A stretch of DNA of 40,269 nt from Lachnospiraceae bacterium (GCA_024403515.1 JAKSRS010000020.1:1-40269); one strand, 5' to 3'; numbered from the stretch's first letter, positions 1 to 7,997 are shown. Notes: generated by a model from the sequence alone, not told the origin. Made by a program: numbers and translations.

Positions 1-264
1 TACATCAATTGACTCTAATCTTACTGTAAGTCTTCCGCTCGTTGTTAGATTAAGTTTGTAGTTGTAACCTCCTAATGCAGTAACCGAAGCACTATCTAAG
101 TAGTTGTTGTCCGCATCGAATGTAACTGTCCTGTCTGTTTGAGCAGCATTGGCATTTAAACTAAAAAAGCCTGCCACAAATAACACTAACATGAGCGTTG
201 TGACAAACTTAATGAGCTTAGAAGCGACAAGACTACCCTTGTTTGATTCTTTTCTTTTGCACAT
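1..264 (-). CDS. Secreted protein of unknown function, N-terminal part only
   Basis: The reading frame starts at ATG 264-262 behind a GAAAGGATAG ribosome site and runs without a stop to the left window edge, giving the first 88 residues. Residues 1-20 are basic (MCKRKESNKG...), followed by a hydrophobic stretch of about 18 residues and an ANA|AQ signal-peptidase-I type site near residue 41. The mature start (AQTDRTVTFDADNNYLDS...) is rich in T, S, N and beta-prone residues, as in cell-surface or extracellular domains, but is too short to assign a family. It is divergent from hpf. The export signal is clear; the function is not known. Confidence 0.8.
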   Translation of the reverse strand, partial: MCKRKESNKGSLVASKLIKFVTTLMLVLFVAGFFSLNANAAQTDRTVTFDADNNYLDSASVTALGGYNYKLNLTTSGRLTVRLESIDV

Positions 265-469
265 AATAACTCTATCCTTTCTTTTACGTTTCCTGATGGA
301 AATCATCAGTCATAGTCTGAGTATAAACTATCACCCCCCCCAATTTTCAAGGTATTACCTTGATGTTTTTGTATTGTTTGTCTACTCATTCTTTTTCCTT
401 AAAAAATCTAAAGTTAACAGAATATTAATTATTATTTTCAGAAAATTCATAGTTTTTCTCCCAATTATG

Positions 470-478
470 TGCTATAAT
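470..478 (+). promoter_or_regulatory. Extended -10 promoter of hpf
   Basis: TGCTATAAT is a perfect extended -10 element (TGnTATAAT). The position for a -35 box 17 bp upstream holds only TAGTTT, so recognition would rest on the extended -10. It would start transcription near 485, leaving a leader of about 40 nt before the hpf start at 524. The 265-469 stretch is AT-rich with a run of eight C (334-341) and no gene. Confidence 0.6.
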
Positions 479-523
479 CCTTTTATCAACCCGAAGCTAT
501 TCGGTGATGAGGAGGTAATGCAT

Positions 524-1051
524 ATGAAATTTATAATCGTGGGAAAAAACATCAATGTTACAGAGGGTTTGAAAAGCGCTGTTGAAGACAAGATTGGAAA
601 GCTTGAGAAGTACTTCACAGCTGATACAGAGGTTCATGTAACACTCAGTGTTGAAAAAGACCGTCAGAAGATTGAAGTTACTATTCCAGTTAAAGGAAAT
701 ATTATCAGATCCGAACAGACATCTAATGACATGTACGTATCAATTGACTTAGTTGAAGAGATCATCGAACGTCAGTTAAAGAAGTACAAGAATAAGATTA
801 CAGAACGCGAGCAGGCAGCTGCAGCGTTCAGACGCGAATATATCGAAACAGATTATTATGATGAAGATGAAATCAAGATTGTTCGTTCCAAGAAGTTTGA
901 TATGAAGCCTATGTATCCTGAAGATGCATGTGTACAGATGGAACTTTTAGGACACAGCTTCTTCGTATTCATCAATGCTGAAACTGATTTAATCAGTGTT
1001 GTTTACAAAAGAAAAGGAAACACTTACGGACTCATCGAACCCGAATGTTAA
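524..1051 (+). CDS. hpf: Ribosome hibernation promoting factor, long form (HPF)
   Basis: A 175-residue protein. The N-terminal domain (about 1-100, MKFIIVGKNINVTEGLKSAV...) is the HPF/RaiA S30AE fold that sits in the decoding centre of idle ribosomes. The C-terminal domain (about 120-175) carries the conserved pattern KPM-x4-A-x2-QMELLGHSFFVF and ends in YGLIEPE; in long-form HPFs this part dimerises two 70S into 100S ribosomes. Length and two-domain order fit the family. ATG 524 was chosen because GAGGAGGT (509-516) lies 7 nt before it; the in-frame ATG 518 is too close, and the longer frame back to 149 runs antisense to the secreted-protein gene. It is a single-gene unit with its own promoter and a strong terminator. 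Confidence 0.95.
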   Translation: MKFIIVGKNINVTEGLKSAVEDKIGKLEKYFTADTEVHVTLSVEKDRQKIEVTIPVKGNIIRSEQTSNDMYVSIDLVEEIIERQLKKYKNKITEREQAAAAFRREYIETDYYDEDEIKIVRSKKFDMKPMYPEDACVQMELLGHSFFVFINAETDLISVVYKRKGNTYGLIEPEC

Positions 1052-1066
1052 TATTAAAATAATCAA

Positions 1067-1094
1067 GGCCACCTCAGTGAGGTGGCCCTTTTTA
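1067..1094. terminator. Intrinsic terminator between hpf and rubrerythrin
   Basis: GGCCACCTC / GAGGTGGCC form a 9-bp GC-rich stem with a 3-nt loop (AGT), followed on the plus strand by CTTTTTATTA. It sits in the 43-nt gap between convergent genes and touches the rubrerythrin stop codon. The U-tract is on the hpf side; the other side is only moderately T-rich. Confidence 0.9.
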
Positions 1095-1634
1095 TTAGTA
1101 GTTTTCTTCACGAACTTCAAAGTAGCTCTGAGGATGATTGCAAACGGGGCAAACTTCAGGAGCCTTGGTTCCTACCATAATGTGTCCGCAGTTACGGCAT
1201 TCCCATACTTTAACTTCACTCTTTTCAAATACCTGGGCGGTTTCAACATTGTTGAGTAAGGCTCTGTATCTTTCTTCATGAGCCTTTTCTATCTTGGCTA
1301 CCCCTCTAAACTTAGCTGCAAGTTCCGCAAATCCTTCTTCTTCGGCTGTTTTGGCGAAGCCTTCATACATATCTGTCCATTCAAAGTTTTCACCATCTGC
1401 TGCCTTTGAAAGATTCTCTGTGGTGTTTCCAAGTTCTGAAAGTTCTTTAAACCACATCTTGGCGTGTTCTTTTTCATTCTCTGCTGTCTTAAGGAAAATA
1501 GCTGCTATCTGCTCATAGCCTTCTTTCTTGGCTACAGATGCAAAATATGTGTACTTGTTTCTTGCCTGAGATTCTCCTGCAAAAGCTTCTTTCAGATTCT
1601 TTTCGGTCTGTGTTCCGCTATACTTATTCGCCAT
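1095..1634 (-). CDS. rbr: Rubrerythrin
   Basis: A 179-residue non-heme iron protein. The N-terminal ferritin-like four-helix domain (about 1-135) shows the ExxH pairs of the diiron site ([30 protein letters not shown]). A C-terminal rubredoxin-like domain has two CxxC pairs (VWECRNCG and EVCPVC). Family members reduce H2O2 in anaerobes, taking electrons from NADH via rubredoxin-type partners. MANKYSG was chosen as start (ATG 1634) because AAAGGAGG lies just upstream; the frame extends to 1667 but without a better site. It lies downstream of the trxB-nlpC unit, separated by a hairpin at 1668-1695. Confidence 0.95.
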   Translation of the reverse strand: MANKYSGTQTEKNLKEAFAGESQARNKYTYFASVAKKEGYEQIAAIFLKTAENEKEHAKMWFKELSELGNTTENLSKAADGENFEWTDMYEGFAKTAEEEGFAELAAKFRGVAKIEKAHEERYRALLNNVETAQVFEKSEVKVWECRNCGHIMVGTKAPEVCPVCNHPQSYFEVREENY

Positions 1635-1667
1635 ATTATTTTTCCTCCTTTGTCTTATATGGTGCAA

Positions 1668-1695
1668 AGAGGGAGCGCAAATATACGCTCCCTCT
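1668..1695 (-). terminator. Hairpin after the NlpC/P60 gene
   Basis: A perfect 10-bp inverted repeat, AGAGGGAGCG / CGCTCCCTCT, with an 8-nt loop, about 30 nt past the NlpC/P60 stop on the minus strand. The T-run after it is short (TTTG), so it may be a partial terminator that lets some transcripts through to rubrerythrin. Confidence 0.6.
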
Positions 1696-1726
1696 AAAAT
1701 AGTATCTAATTTTAAATTTTAAATGC

Positions 1727-2779
1727 TTAGAAAATTCTACGAATTCCAATGATTGTTGTGTATGTCGCGCTACCAATTACGATACCCTGTGAAGGTGTAG
1801 CTGCATGAACGATCTGGCCGTTACCCATATAGATTGCAACGTGTCCTGAATAGCAAAGGATATCACCGGGCTGAGCCTGATCAAGTGATGCGATTGCGTA
1901 TCCTGAGTTACGCTGTCCTGTACGGGGAAGGTTTACACCGAAGTTCTTGTAAACGCTCATTACGAAACCTGAACAGTCACATCCTTCTGTGAGGGATGTT
2001 CCACCGTAAACATAGGGGTTACCAACAAACTGAACTGCGAAGTTAACAAGCTGTACACCAAGGTCATAAGAATCACCTGAAGGTGTGTACGCAGGCGCTG
2101 AAGGTTCGCTTTTAGTGTTCTTATTAAGCTTGGCATTGGCCTTAGCCTGAGCCTCACGTCTTGCTTTTTCTTCTGCTTCCTTACGTGCTCTTTCTTCTTC
2201 TATAGATTCTGCTTCAACAAATTCAGTGTGAATATCAACATAATCAAGTGAGATAAAACCGATTTCATTGTTGTAATCAACTTTGGCAAAGCCATCTTCC
2301 TCGGCGGTAACTACTAATTCATCACCATTTGAGAATGTACCAAGAATTCGAGACTCGGTAGTTGCCTTTTCACGAACTCTTAATGTAGGAACATTAATCT
2401 TGGCATATGTGATTTCAACATCTCTTGCTATCTTTAAAGCTTCCATACCCATTACACAGTATTCAGCTTTAACGTAGCCTTCAACAGTACCACTTTTAAT
2501 CTTGTACCAGCCATTGGTCTCTTCAATGAAGTGTCCAACGGAGTTGTTATATAACTTTCCTAAAATCTTACCGTTCTTTTCATCGGGTGTTTCACGAACA
2601 TTAACCCATGAGTCAACCTGTGCAATTACAAGATCAACATACTCACGGTTGTCTACAAGTTCAACGCTTGTAGCATCTTCGCAGGCAGGGCCATACGCGT
2701 ATGTGGGGGCCTTAGAAAAAAGTCCTAAAACCACACCGGCTATTAGTGCTGTCGGCCAAAGAATTTTCTTAATACTCAT
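1727..2779 (-). CDS. Secreted NlpC/P60 peptidoglycan endopeptidase with two SH3 domains
   Basis: A 350-residue exported cell-wall hydrolase. It has an N-terminal signal peptide (about 1-28, ending TYA|YG), two bacterial SH3 repeats (about 55-108 and 128-182) that usually bind the wall, a charged Glu/Lys/Ala-rich helix (about 188-222), a Ser/Pro linker, and a C-terminal NlpC/P60 domain (about 238-350). The Cys-His-His triad of the family is visible: C269 in CDCSGF, H313 in SGHVAIYMG and H325 in IVHAATP. Such enzymes cut gamma-D-Glu/diaminopimelate links in stem peptides. Its ATG overlaps the trxB stop as TAATG, so translation is probably coupled. The pairing with trxB is unusual; the domain call is sure, the substrate is inferred. 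Confidence 0.93.
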   Translation of the reverse strand: MSIKKILWPTALIAGVVLGLFSKAPTYAYGPACEDATSVELVDNREYVDLVIAQVDSWVNVRETPDEKNGKILGKLYNNSVGHFIEETNGWYKIKSGTVEGYVKAEYCVMGMEALKIARDVEITYAKINVPTLRVREKATTESRILGTFSNGDELVVTAEEDGFAKVDYNNEIGFISLDYVDIHTEFVEAESIEEERARKEAEEKARREAQAKANAKLNKNTKSEPSAPAYTPSGDSYDLGVQLVNFAVQFVGNPYVYGGTSLTEGCDCSGFVMSVYKNFGVNLPRTGQRNSGYAIASLDQAQPGDILCYSGHVAIYMGNGQIVHAATPSQGIVIGSATYTTIIGIRRIF

Positions 2780-3699
2780 TACATATTTCCTCTCAAGTCC
2801 TCTGAAACAGAATTAATGGCATTGGCGCCATCAGCAACCGCTGTAATAATCTGTCTCATAGGTTTCTGTCTTATATCCCCGGCTACGTAGATTCCGGGAA
2901 TACTTGTACGGCAGTCTTCAGAAGCGATAACATAACCTTTATCGTTCATTTCAAGCTGTCCGTCCAAAAAGCTTGTTGCAGGAACAATTCCTACAGCAAT
3001 AAAGACTCCGTTTACCTGGAGTTTGGAAGATTCACCTGTTACCTTATTGAAAACTTCAACGTCTGTAACTTCGTCCTCTCCGTTTATCTTCTTAACTTCA
3101 CTATTCCATATATAGTGAATGTTTGAACATCTCGATGCAGCTTCCACAAGAGAATTGGCTGCTCTTAAGCTGTCTCTACGGTGAATAAGAAAAACATTCT
3201 GGCATGTTCTTGAAAGATATATTGCATCTTCAACTGCCACGTCGGATCCGCCTACAACGCATACATCAAGGCCTTTAAAGAAGGCTCCGTCACATGTTGC
3301 GCAGTAAGAAACACCCATTCCTGCAAGTTCTTCTTCCCCGGGAACATTAAGCTTAGCATGAGTAGCACCGGTTGCAACTACAACGGTTGCCGTCTCGAAG
3401 TCTCCTTCGCTTGTTACTACTTTAAATCTCTTACCAGCTTCTAATGTTTCTACCTTTTTAACAGTGGCTTCAACCTTATTGGCTCCTGCATTAATTGCAT
3501 GGTCTGAAAACTTTTCGCCAAGGTCAAGTCCTGAGATTCCGGGAAGGCCGGGATAGTTATCTACTTCGTAGGTTGAAAGTACCTGGCCGCCGTTTACGGG
3601 ACTTTCTTCAATTACTAAGGCATTAAGACCGGCTCTTGATGCATATATAGCAGCGGCAAGTCCTGCAGGACCGGCGCCAATAATAATTGAATCGTACAT
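2779..3699 (-). CDS. trxB: Thioredoxin reductase (NADPH-type)
   Basis: A 306-residue flavoprotein that passes electrons from NADPH via FAD to thioredoxin. It shows the FAD dinucleotide motif GAGPAG (8-13), the redox pair C133-A-T-C136, an NADPH-domain glycine motif (GGSDVAVEDA), the HRRDSLRA phosphate-binding motif and the C-terminal FAD motif YVAGDIR. Start ATG 3699 (MYDSIIIG) has AAGGGGT 7-8 nt upstream; the longer frame to 3723 adds an atypical MKKQGVFV. It is first in a unit with the NlpC/P60 gene and has a near-perfect promoter. A second TrxR-like gene at 25414-26268 lacks the NADPH motifs. Confidence 0.95.
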   Translation of the reverse strand: MYDSIIIGAGPAGLAAAIYASRAGLNALVIEESPVNGGQVLSTYEVDNYPGLPGISGLDLGEKFSDHAINAGANKVEATVKKVETLEAGKRFKVVTSEGDFETATVVVATGATHAKLNVPGEEELAGMGVSYCATCDGAFFKGLDVCVVGGSDVAVEDAIYLSRTCQNVFLIHRRDSLRAANSLVEAASRCSNIHYIWNSEVKKINGEDEVTDVEVFNKVTGESSKLQVNGVFIAVGIVPATSFLDGQLEMNDKGYVIASEDCRTSIPGIYVAGDIRQKPMRQIITAVADGANAINSVSEDLRGNM

Positions 3700-3743
3700 A
3701 ACAAATACCCCTTGCTTTTTCATAAAACCATAAAGATAATAGA

Positions 3744-3772
3744 ATTATATCTTGAATTGACATTTTTGTCAA
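3744..3772 (-). promoter_or_regulatory. Consensus sigma-70 type promoter of trxB
   Basis: On the minus strand TTGACA (3772-3767), a 17-bp spacer and TATAAT (3749-3744) match the housekeeping consensus perfectly. Transcription would start near 3737, giving a leader of about 40 nt. The -35 box is one arm of an inverted repeat TTGACA-N4-TGTCAA (3757-3772), which could also bind a regulator; that is inference. Confidence 0.9.
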
Positions 3773-3803
3773 AAAAACGACTCTTTCTACCAGGAGAACG
3801 CGC

Positions 3804-4520
3804 ATGAAAACAGCACTTATCACAGGTGCCTCAAGAGGCATTGGAAAGGCTATCGCCGAAAAATTTGCAAAAGAAGGTTACTGCCTTTATCTTACCTGTT
3901 CTAAAGATATAGATTCACTTAATGAATACAGTAAAAGACTATCAAAAGATTATGGCGTAAATGTGAACGCTGCTTTAGTTGACGGTGGAAATTTCGATGA
4001 AGTTAAAGCTTTTTTTGAAAAGATTGATTCTTTGGACGTTTTAGTAAATAACGCCGGAATCTCTTATGTCGGATTACTAAGTGATATGACTAAAGAAGAA
4101 TGGGACCGCATAATGGCAGTCAATTTGGATTCTGTTTTTCACACCTGTAAATTCGCTGTATCTTTGATGCTTAAAAAACACCAGGGAAGCATTATTAATA
4201 TTTCTTCCGTGTGGGGAAATATCGGTGCTTCCACCGAGGTTGCCTACTCAGCAAGTAAAGGTGGTGTCAACGCATTTACCAAAGCACTTGCCAAAGAGCT
4301 GGCGCCGAGTAACATCAGTGTCAACGCCCTGGCATGTGGTTTTGTTGATACAGATATGAACAAACATCTTAGCAAAGAAGACCGTGAATGTCTTAAGGCT
4401 GAAATTCCTGCAGACAGATTCACAGATCCTTTAGAAGTTTCTGATGCAGTATATAAATTAGCAACTATGCCGCCTTACCTTACAGGCCAGATAGTTACCA
4501 TGGACGGTGGTTGGACGTAG
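3804..4520 (+). CDS. Short-chain dehydrogenase, FabG-like 3-oxoacyl-ACP reductase
   Basis: A 238-residue classical SDR. It has TGASRGIG (7-14) for NADP binding, NNAG (82-85) and the catalytic S135, Y148, K152 (YSASK). The closing GQIVTMDGGWT is typical of FabG, which reduces 3-oxoacyl-ACP in fatty-acid synthesis. Here the gene stands alone rather than in a fab cluster, so it may serve another ketone substrate. ATG 3804 has AGGAG 10 nt upstream. It is divergent from trxB. Its TAG stop is followed within 11 bases by the GC-rich repeat array, with no usual terminator. Confidence 0.88.
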   Translation: MKTALITGASRGIGKAIAEKFAKEGYCLYLTCSKDIDSLNEYSKRLSKDYGVNVNAALVDGGNFDEVKAFFEKIDSLDVLVNNAGISYVGLLSDMTKEEWDRIMAVNLDSVFHTCKFAVSLMLKKHQGSIINISSVWGNIGASTEVAYSASKGGVNAFTKALAKELAPSNISVNALACGFVDTDMNKHLSKEDRECLKAEIPADRFTDPLEVSDAVYKLATMPPYLTGQIVTMDGGWT

Positions 4521-4530
4521 GGCGGGCGCC

Positions 4531-4602
4531 GGGTGCCGGGGTGCTAGGGTGCCGGGGTGCGAGGGTGCTAGGGTGCTAGGGTGCCGGGGTGCCGGGGTGC
4601 GA
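4531..4602. repeat. Nine tandem 8-bp units GGGTGCnn
   Basis: Nine consecutive octamers of the form GGGTGC followed by CG, TA or GA: CG, TA, CG, GA, TA, TA, CG, CG, GA in order. The unit length is not a multiple of three and the array starts after the SDR stop, so it is not coding. Two further copies of the unit lie in the related element at 7902-7917. Its base composition (very G-rich) is unlike the surrounding genes. Confidence 0.9.
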
Positions 4603-4607
4603 GTGAG

Positions 4608-4679
4608 CACCCCATAGCTCACTCGCACACCATAGCTCACTCGCACCCCATAGCTCACTCGCACACCATAGCTCACTGC
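4608..4679. repeat. Four tandem 18-bp units CACMCCATAGCTCACTCG
   Basis: Four direct copies at 4608-4625, 4626-4643, 4644-4661 and 4662-4679 alternate CACCCC and CACACC; the last copy ends in GCAC instead of TCGC. The first part can pair with GTGCGAGTGAG (4597-4607) at the end of the octamer array, giving an 11-bp stem with CTCACTCGCAC (4618-4628). The same 17-18-bp unit is repeated four times at 7981-8050 in the same orientation. There are no spacers, so this is not a CRISPR. Confidence 0.9.
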
Positions 4680-4706
4680 ACCACCACAGCGTGCCCACGC
4701 CAAATA

Positions 4707-5387
4707 CTACAAAATCTTAATCTTGTTAGGAATAGGTTTTCTCTTCTTTCCTGTGATTTCTTCTAAGAATACCAAATCGGGTTCAAAGACTTTCTTTACT
4801 TCGTTTCTTTGTGTAAACATCTTAGAATCTACATGAGCAGAAACTTCTTCAAGGTCGAATACTTCGTTGAGTCTAATCACAACGTTACCGGATTTTACTT
4901 CATAAGAACTTTCGCTTGATAACGGACTGATATCTTCATATTCATATTCAAGGTAAAATTCCGAAATATCGCTGATGCGATGCAATACTATAGGCTTAGC
5001 GCCGTGATTTACATAGAATACCTTCTGGTTATCATCTACATGAATTCTTCCGCTTTCTGAACTTCTTGTAACAGACAAGTTTGCCAACATCATTCTTTTG
5101 TTCTCAACATCTGCCATGGCTCTTCTTACATCATTTACGGATATATTCTTGCTTTTCCATGAATGTCCAAGTAAGAACAATTCAGTATGCCAGCCTTCAT
5201 CGCCAATTTTCTGGCAGTTGTCGCAAATTGCGCCATCCGAGAGAGGAATAACTTTTTCAAACTCCTGATTACAGAAAGAACATCTGTACTTTTTGATTTT
5301 TTCAGGATGTGCCTCCAGATACTTATTCTTGGCTCTGTAATAAAAAATAACTACGATAACTAAAACTATAAACGCTAAAATAAACAT
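4707..5387 (-). CDS. Membrane-anchored zinc-ribbon protein of unknown function
   Basis: A 226-residue protein. Residues 2-17 form one membrane segment (MFILAFIVLVIVVIFYY). It is followed by a cytoplasmic-looking basic stretch and a four-cysteine knuckle, C36-x2-C39 and C55-x2-C58, the pattern of a short zinc ribbon as in DUF4428-like domains. The remainder (about 75-226) is mixed alpha/beta, with a beta-rich core (IHVDDNQKVFYVNHG, YEVKSGNVVIRLNEVFD) and a basic tail. No enzyme motif was recognised. GAGGAG lies before ATG 5387. It follows the LuxR-like gene by 20 nt, so they are probably one operon. The repeat arrays begin 27 bases past its stop. Confidence 0.75.
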   Translation of the reverse strand: MFILAFIVLVIVVIFYYRAKNKYLEAHPEKIKKYRCSFCNQEFEKVIPLSDGAICDNCQKIGDEGWHTELFLLGHSWKSKNISVNDVRRAMADVENKRMMLANLSVTRSSESGRIHVDDNQKVFYVNHGAKPIVLHRISDISEFYLEYEYEDISPLSSESSYEVKSGNVVIRLNEVFDLEEVSAHVDSKMFTQRNEVKKVFEPDLVFLEEITGKKRKPIPNKIKIL

Positions 5388-5407
5388 TGTCCCAATCTCC
5401 TCTTTCT

Positions 5408-7762
5408 CTAAATTAAATTAAGGTTTCTAGCCTTTTGTACTGCTTCGGTCTTACCGCTTACTCCAAGTTTCCTGTAGTTTTCGGCAGAATAGTACTTAAC
5501 CGTTCTAAGAGTTACACCCAAAGCCTCCGCGATTTCAGCCTGAGTTTTTCCCTGTGCCTGCATCTTTAATACCCAAAGATCTGTTTCTTTAAAATCGACA
5601 AGGCTAAGCTGATTTATTCCGCCATATGCAGGGTAATGCTCTGCAACTGATTTGGTCTCTGTAATTACACGTTTAAACCATTTGGAAGATATCTTCTTTT
5701 CTTCTTCTATTTCTTTACTAATTTCCTTTAAAAGAGGATATACCAAAGCTCCTTCTTCTGACAAAATACGAATAAAGTCATATTCGCAGACCGTGCAAAG
5801 AGCTGAAGTAAAAAGTTCTTTCCATTCCTGTTTCTGTCTAAAACGTACCACACTTTCAAGAATATCAAGTTCCATTAATATATAAGTGCGCTTACTCTTC
5901 TCGGCGTAAACACGGAGTAGTCCTATAAGGGCGTTGGCTCTTATATAATCAGCATGAATTATGTAATAACGAAGTTTTGTAAGATACCTGTAGCGGTCTA
6001 ATGTACAAAATTCCCTCTGCTCGTCGGGCGCCTCATTTTCAATCCAGTTTTTTACTATTTCCTTCTCACCGTTATATAACGCAAGCCTGAACCGAAGTGC
6101 GTTGAAATTCGGCCTAAGCTGGTTGGCTCCCTCGCTTACTATTCTTTCTCCAAAGCTTTGCAAAAGCCGTTTGGCATTTTCCATGTCGCCAAGTACAACG
6201 TTTAGCCTTACCTGTATACCTATAGTTGCAAAAGAAAGTTCTATCTTTCCGCTATCCTGGCTGCTAAGCTGGGCTTTTGAAAGATATTTTAATACCTCAT
6301 AGCTGTCGACGCCTTTTTCATAAAAGCTCTCACCCAAAGAGTGGTCAATTATCCCGTTTTTGTAGTCATGGAGTACTTTTTCTATTAGTACACCTATTGT
6401 GTTGGCAAGAAACTTATCGATCTTGCTCCACTCGCAGAAGTCCTTTCCGCCATTCATAACCGAGGGCTGATTATTAGTAACCGACATTTCGGGGAGTGTT
6501 TCTAACCCGCTTTTTGCAAGCTTTGGATAGTTTCTCATTAAATCAGCTACTGCTGCACTTCCTCTGTGAGGAAGTGCGATATTTAAATACGCAAGCCTTC
6601 TAAGTGCTTCACGTTTTTCACCACCTGTGGTCTTTTCACTGTAGTTTTTAAGCTTAGCGTACCAGTACTCTGACTTATCTTCCTGCATTAAAACTGAATA
6701 AAGCATGCTTAAAGCAGACATTAAAATCGGGTCGTTTTCGACCTCCTCTTCAGGAAGCATCAGGTAGTATTTGCGTAGTTCATAGTAGAATCCGGCACCG
6801 GGATTTTTACGACCGTTTCTAACAAGAAGGGAACGGATATTTTCGTTATCTCCGATTTTTTCATACATTTCAAGGGCCTTTATGATTTCATCCTTGTACT
6901 CATAAAAACGACCGGCGTTATAGTAGCACTGGTTCATCGCGTTTTTGCCAAGTTTTTTGTAGCCTCGGCTTAGCAAGGCTCTCTTTATAATGGGCCTGAA
7001 ATAGTATATTCCTTCTTTTTCCTCAAGAAAGTTTCCGGCGCTTCCTGAACGCTCTATAAGCTGCAAAATCCTGTCTTCGCCTGTGATTCTTTCTGCAAAT
7101 TCTTCGTCAAAAGAATCTACTACGCTCATTTTCATCATGAAGTCCTGAATGTCCATATCCCACTGGCCAATCACATGGTCATCCAAAAATCTGATGAATT
7201 CTTTGGCTACAATTGCGTTGGTCTCAAGTCCAACCGGCATATTCTTTTCTTTTACTATGGATAAGTACAAAGAAATGACATATGCGTTGCCTTCAGACCT
7301 TTCGTATATAAGTGCAATGTCTTCCTTACTAAGTGAAAGGTTCAACTTTTTGGAAAGCGCTTCAATTTCTTTTTCCTTAAGGTGTAAGTCTTTTTCATTG
7401 ATAAGTACAAGTCTGCTTGCCAGCACATATGGTCTTAGCCATGATGCAAGATCAGCTCTTGATGACAGAATAACCCAGACATCGTCCCTATCCATAAGCT
7501 TGGTTAAAAGATGCTTTTGGTAGGTGCTTTGGATTAGGTGCGCCTGATCAAATACCAGACAGCCAAAAGATGAATAATCCTTTTCTTCCCAGCCGGGTTC
7601 GCTACAGTCGATATATTCATAAGAGCGAAAGTCAAGGTACTGCTTAATAAGCGTAGTCTTTCCATATCCTGTCGCCCCGTACAGATAAACGTTGTGCTCC
7701 ATTCGCCTTGCAAGCTGAAGCTTTCTGTGCGCCTCCACCGGTGCAATATAATCTTTATTCAA
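5408..7762 (-). CDS. Large ATP-binding LuxR-family regulator (MalT-like)
   Basis: A 784-residue protein built like MalT/LAL regulators. It has an N-terminal NTPase with Walker A GATGYGKTT (29-37) and a Walker-B-like strand CLVFDQAHLI, a long helical tetratricopeptide-like middle (about 290-700), and a C-terminal LuxR helix-turn-helix (about 720-780) with KTQAEIAEALGVTLRTVKYY. Members bind ATP and an inducer, then activate transcription. The start is TTG 7762, with GGGGAT 6 nt upstream; no ATG has a better site. A TATAAT-like box lies at 7806-7801 and a perfect palindrome at 7847-7860 upstream. It is co-transcribed with the zinc-ribbon protein. The inducer and targets cannot be read from the sequence. 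Confidence 0.88.
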   Translation of the reverse strand: MNKDYIAPVEAHRKLQLARRMEHNVYLYGATGYGKTTLIKQYLDFRSYEYIDCSEPGWEEKDYSSFGCLVFDQAHLIQSTYQKHLLTKLMDRDDVWVILSSRADLASWLRPYVLASRLVLINEKDLHLKEKEIEALSKKLNLSLSKEDIALIYERSEGNAYVISLYLSIVKEKNMPVGLETNAIVAKEFIRFLDDHVIGQWDMDIQDFMMKMSVVDSFDEEFAERITGEDRILQLIERSGSAGNFLEEKEGIYYFRPIIKRALLSRGYKKLGKNAMNQCYYNAGRFYEYKDEIIKALEMYEKIGDNENIRSLLVRNGRKNPGAGFYYELRKYYLMLPEEEVENDPILMSALSMLYSVLMQEDKSEYWYAKLKNYSEKTTGGEKREALRRLAYLNIALPHRGSAAVADLMRNYPKLAKSGLETLPEMSVTNNQPSVMNGGKDFCEWSKIDKFLANTIGVLIEKVLHDYKNGIIDHSLGESFYEKGVDSYEVLKYLSKAQLSSQDSGKIELSFATIGIQVRLNVVLGDMENAKRLLQSFGERIVSEGANQLRPNFNALRFRLALYNGEKEIVKNWIENEAPDEQREFCTLDRYRYLTKLRYYIIHADYIRANALIGLLRVYAEKSKRTYILMELDILESVVRFRQKQEWKELFTSALCTVCEYDFIRILSEEGALVYPLLKEISKEIEEEKKISSKWFKRVITETKSVAEHYPAYGGINQLSLVDFKETDLWVLKMQAQGKTQAEIAEALGVTLRTVKYYSAENYRKLGVSGKTEAVQKARNLNLI

Positions 7763-7846
7763 TAGAATATCCCCACTAAAAAACCATTTTCGATAAATGC
7801 ATTATATCGCATAAAACATATGACTTTCTAGTGTACTAAGGTGCAA

Positions 7847-7860
7847 TTTTTGTACAAAAA
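7847..7860. promoter_or_regulatory. Perfect 14-bp palindrome upstream of the LuxR-like gene
   Basis: TTTTTGTACAAAAA is a perfect palindrome 85 bp upstream of the TTG start and about 41 bp upstream of a TATAAT box (7806-7801, minus strand). Its position suits an activator or repressor site for this operon. The binding protein is unknown. Confidence 0.4.
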
Positions 7861-7873
7861 CGATATTTTCGGT

Positions 7874-7900
7874 GGCAAATGACACTGTGTGGCATTTGCC
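7874..7900. repeat. Imperfect inverted repeat at the edge of the GC-rich element
   Basis: GGCAAATGACAC and GTGGCATTTGCC form 12-nt arms with one mismatch (A-G) around a TGT loop. It abuts the octamer units at 7902 and may be the outer boundary of the repeat element or a separate operator for the LuxR-like gene. Confidence 0.65.
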
Positions 7901-7917
7901 GGGGTGCCGGGGTGCTA

Positions 7918-7997
7918 GAGTGAGCTATGGGGACGGGGTTAGGGGTTCATTTTGCAATCGCAAAATGAACCCCTAACCCCGTCCCCATAGCTCACTC
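7918..7997. repeat. Perfect 38-bp inverted repeat with a 4-nt loop
   Basis: Arms 7918-7955 and 7960-7997 pair without a single mismatch around AATC. The arm runs from GAGTGAGCTATGGGGACGGG through GTTAGGGGTTCATTTTGC. It is preceded by two GGGTGCnn octamers (7902-7917). The core GGGGACGGGGTTAG is shared with the 41-bp inverted repeat at 39368-39453, and the outer AGTGAGCTATGGGG part is the complement of the 18-bp tandem unit. No T-run follows on the aroA side, so it is not an ordinary terminator. It resembles REP/MITE-like mobile palindromes; no transposase is nearby. Confidence 0.92.

Noticed and set aside
149..523. N-terminal extension of the hpf frame
   Set aside because: It runs antisense to the secreted-protein gene, has no ribosome site, and hpf family members start at MKFII; the promoter lies inside this stretch.
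3757..3785. Plus-strand TTGACA as promoter of the SDR gene
   Set aside because: At 17 bp spacing the -10 position reads ACTCTT; the TTGACA is better explained as half of the palindrome around the trxB -35 box.
4608..4679. CRISPR-like array
   Set aside because: The units are directly adjacent without spacers, and no cas gene is present.
4458..4766. ORFs over the repeat arrays on both strands
   Set aside because: They are translations of 8-bp and 18-bp repeats (SHTIAHS-like) with no ribosome site; the 8-bp unit breaks any coding periodicity.
7918..7997. Terminator of aroA or the LuxR unit
   Set aside because: No T-run follows the stem on either strand and the arms are far longer than a terminator needs; it belongs to the repeat family.
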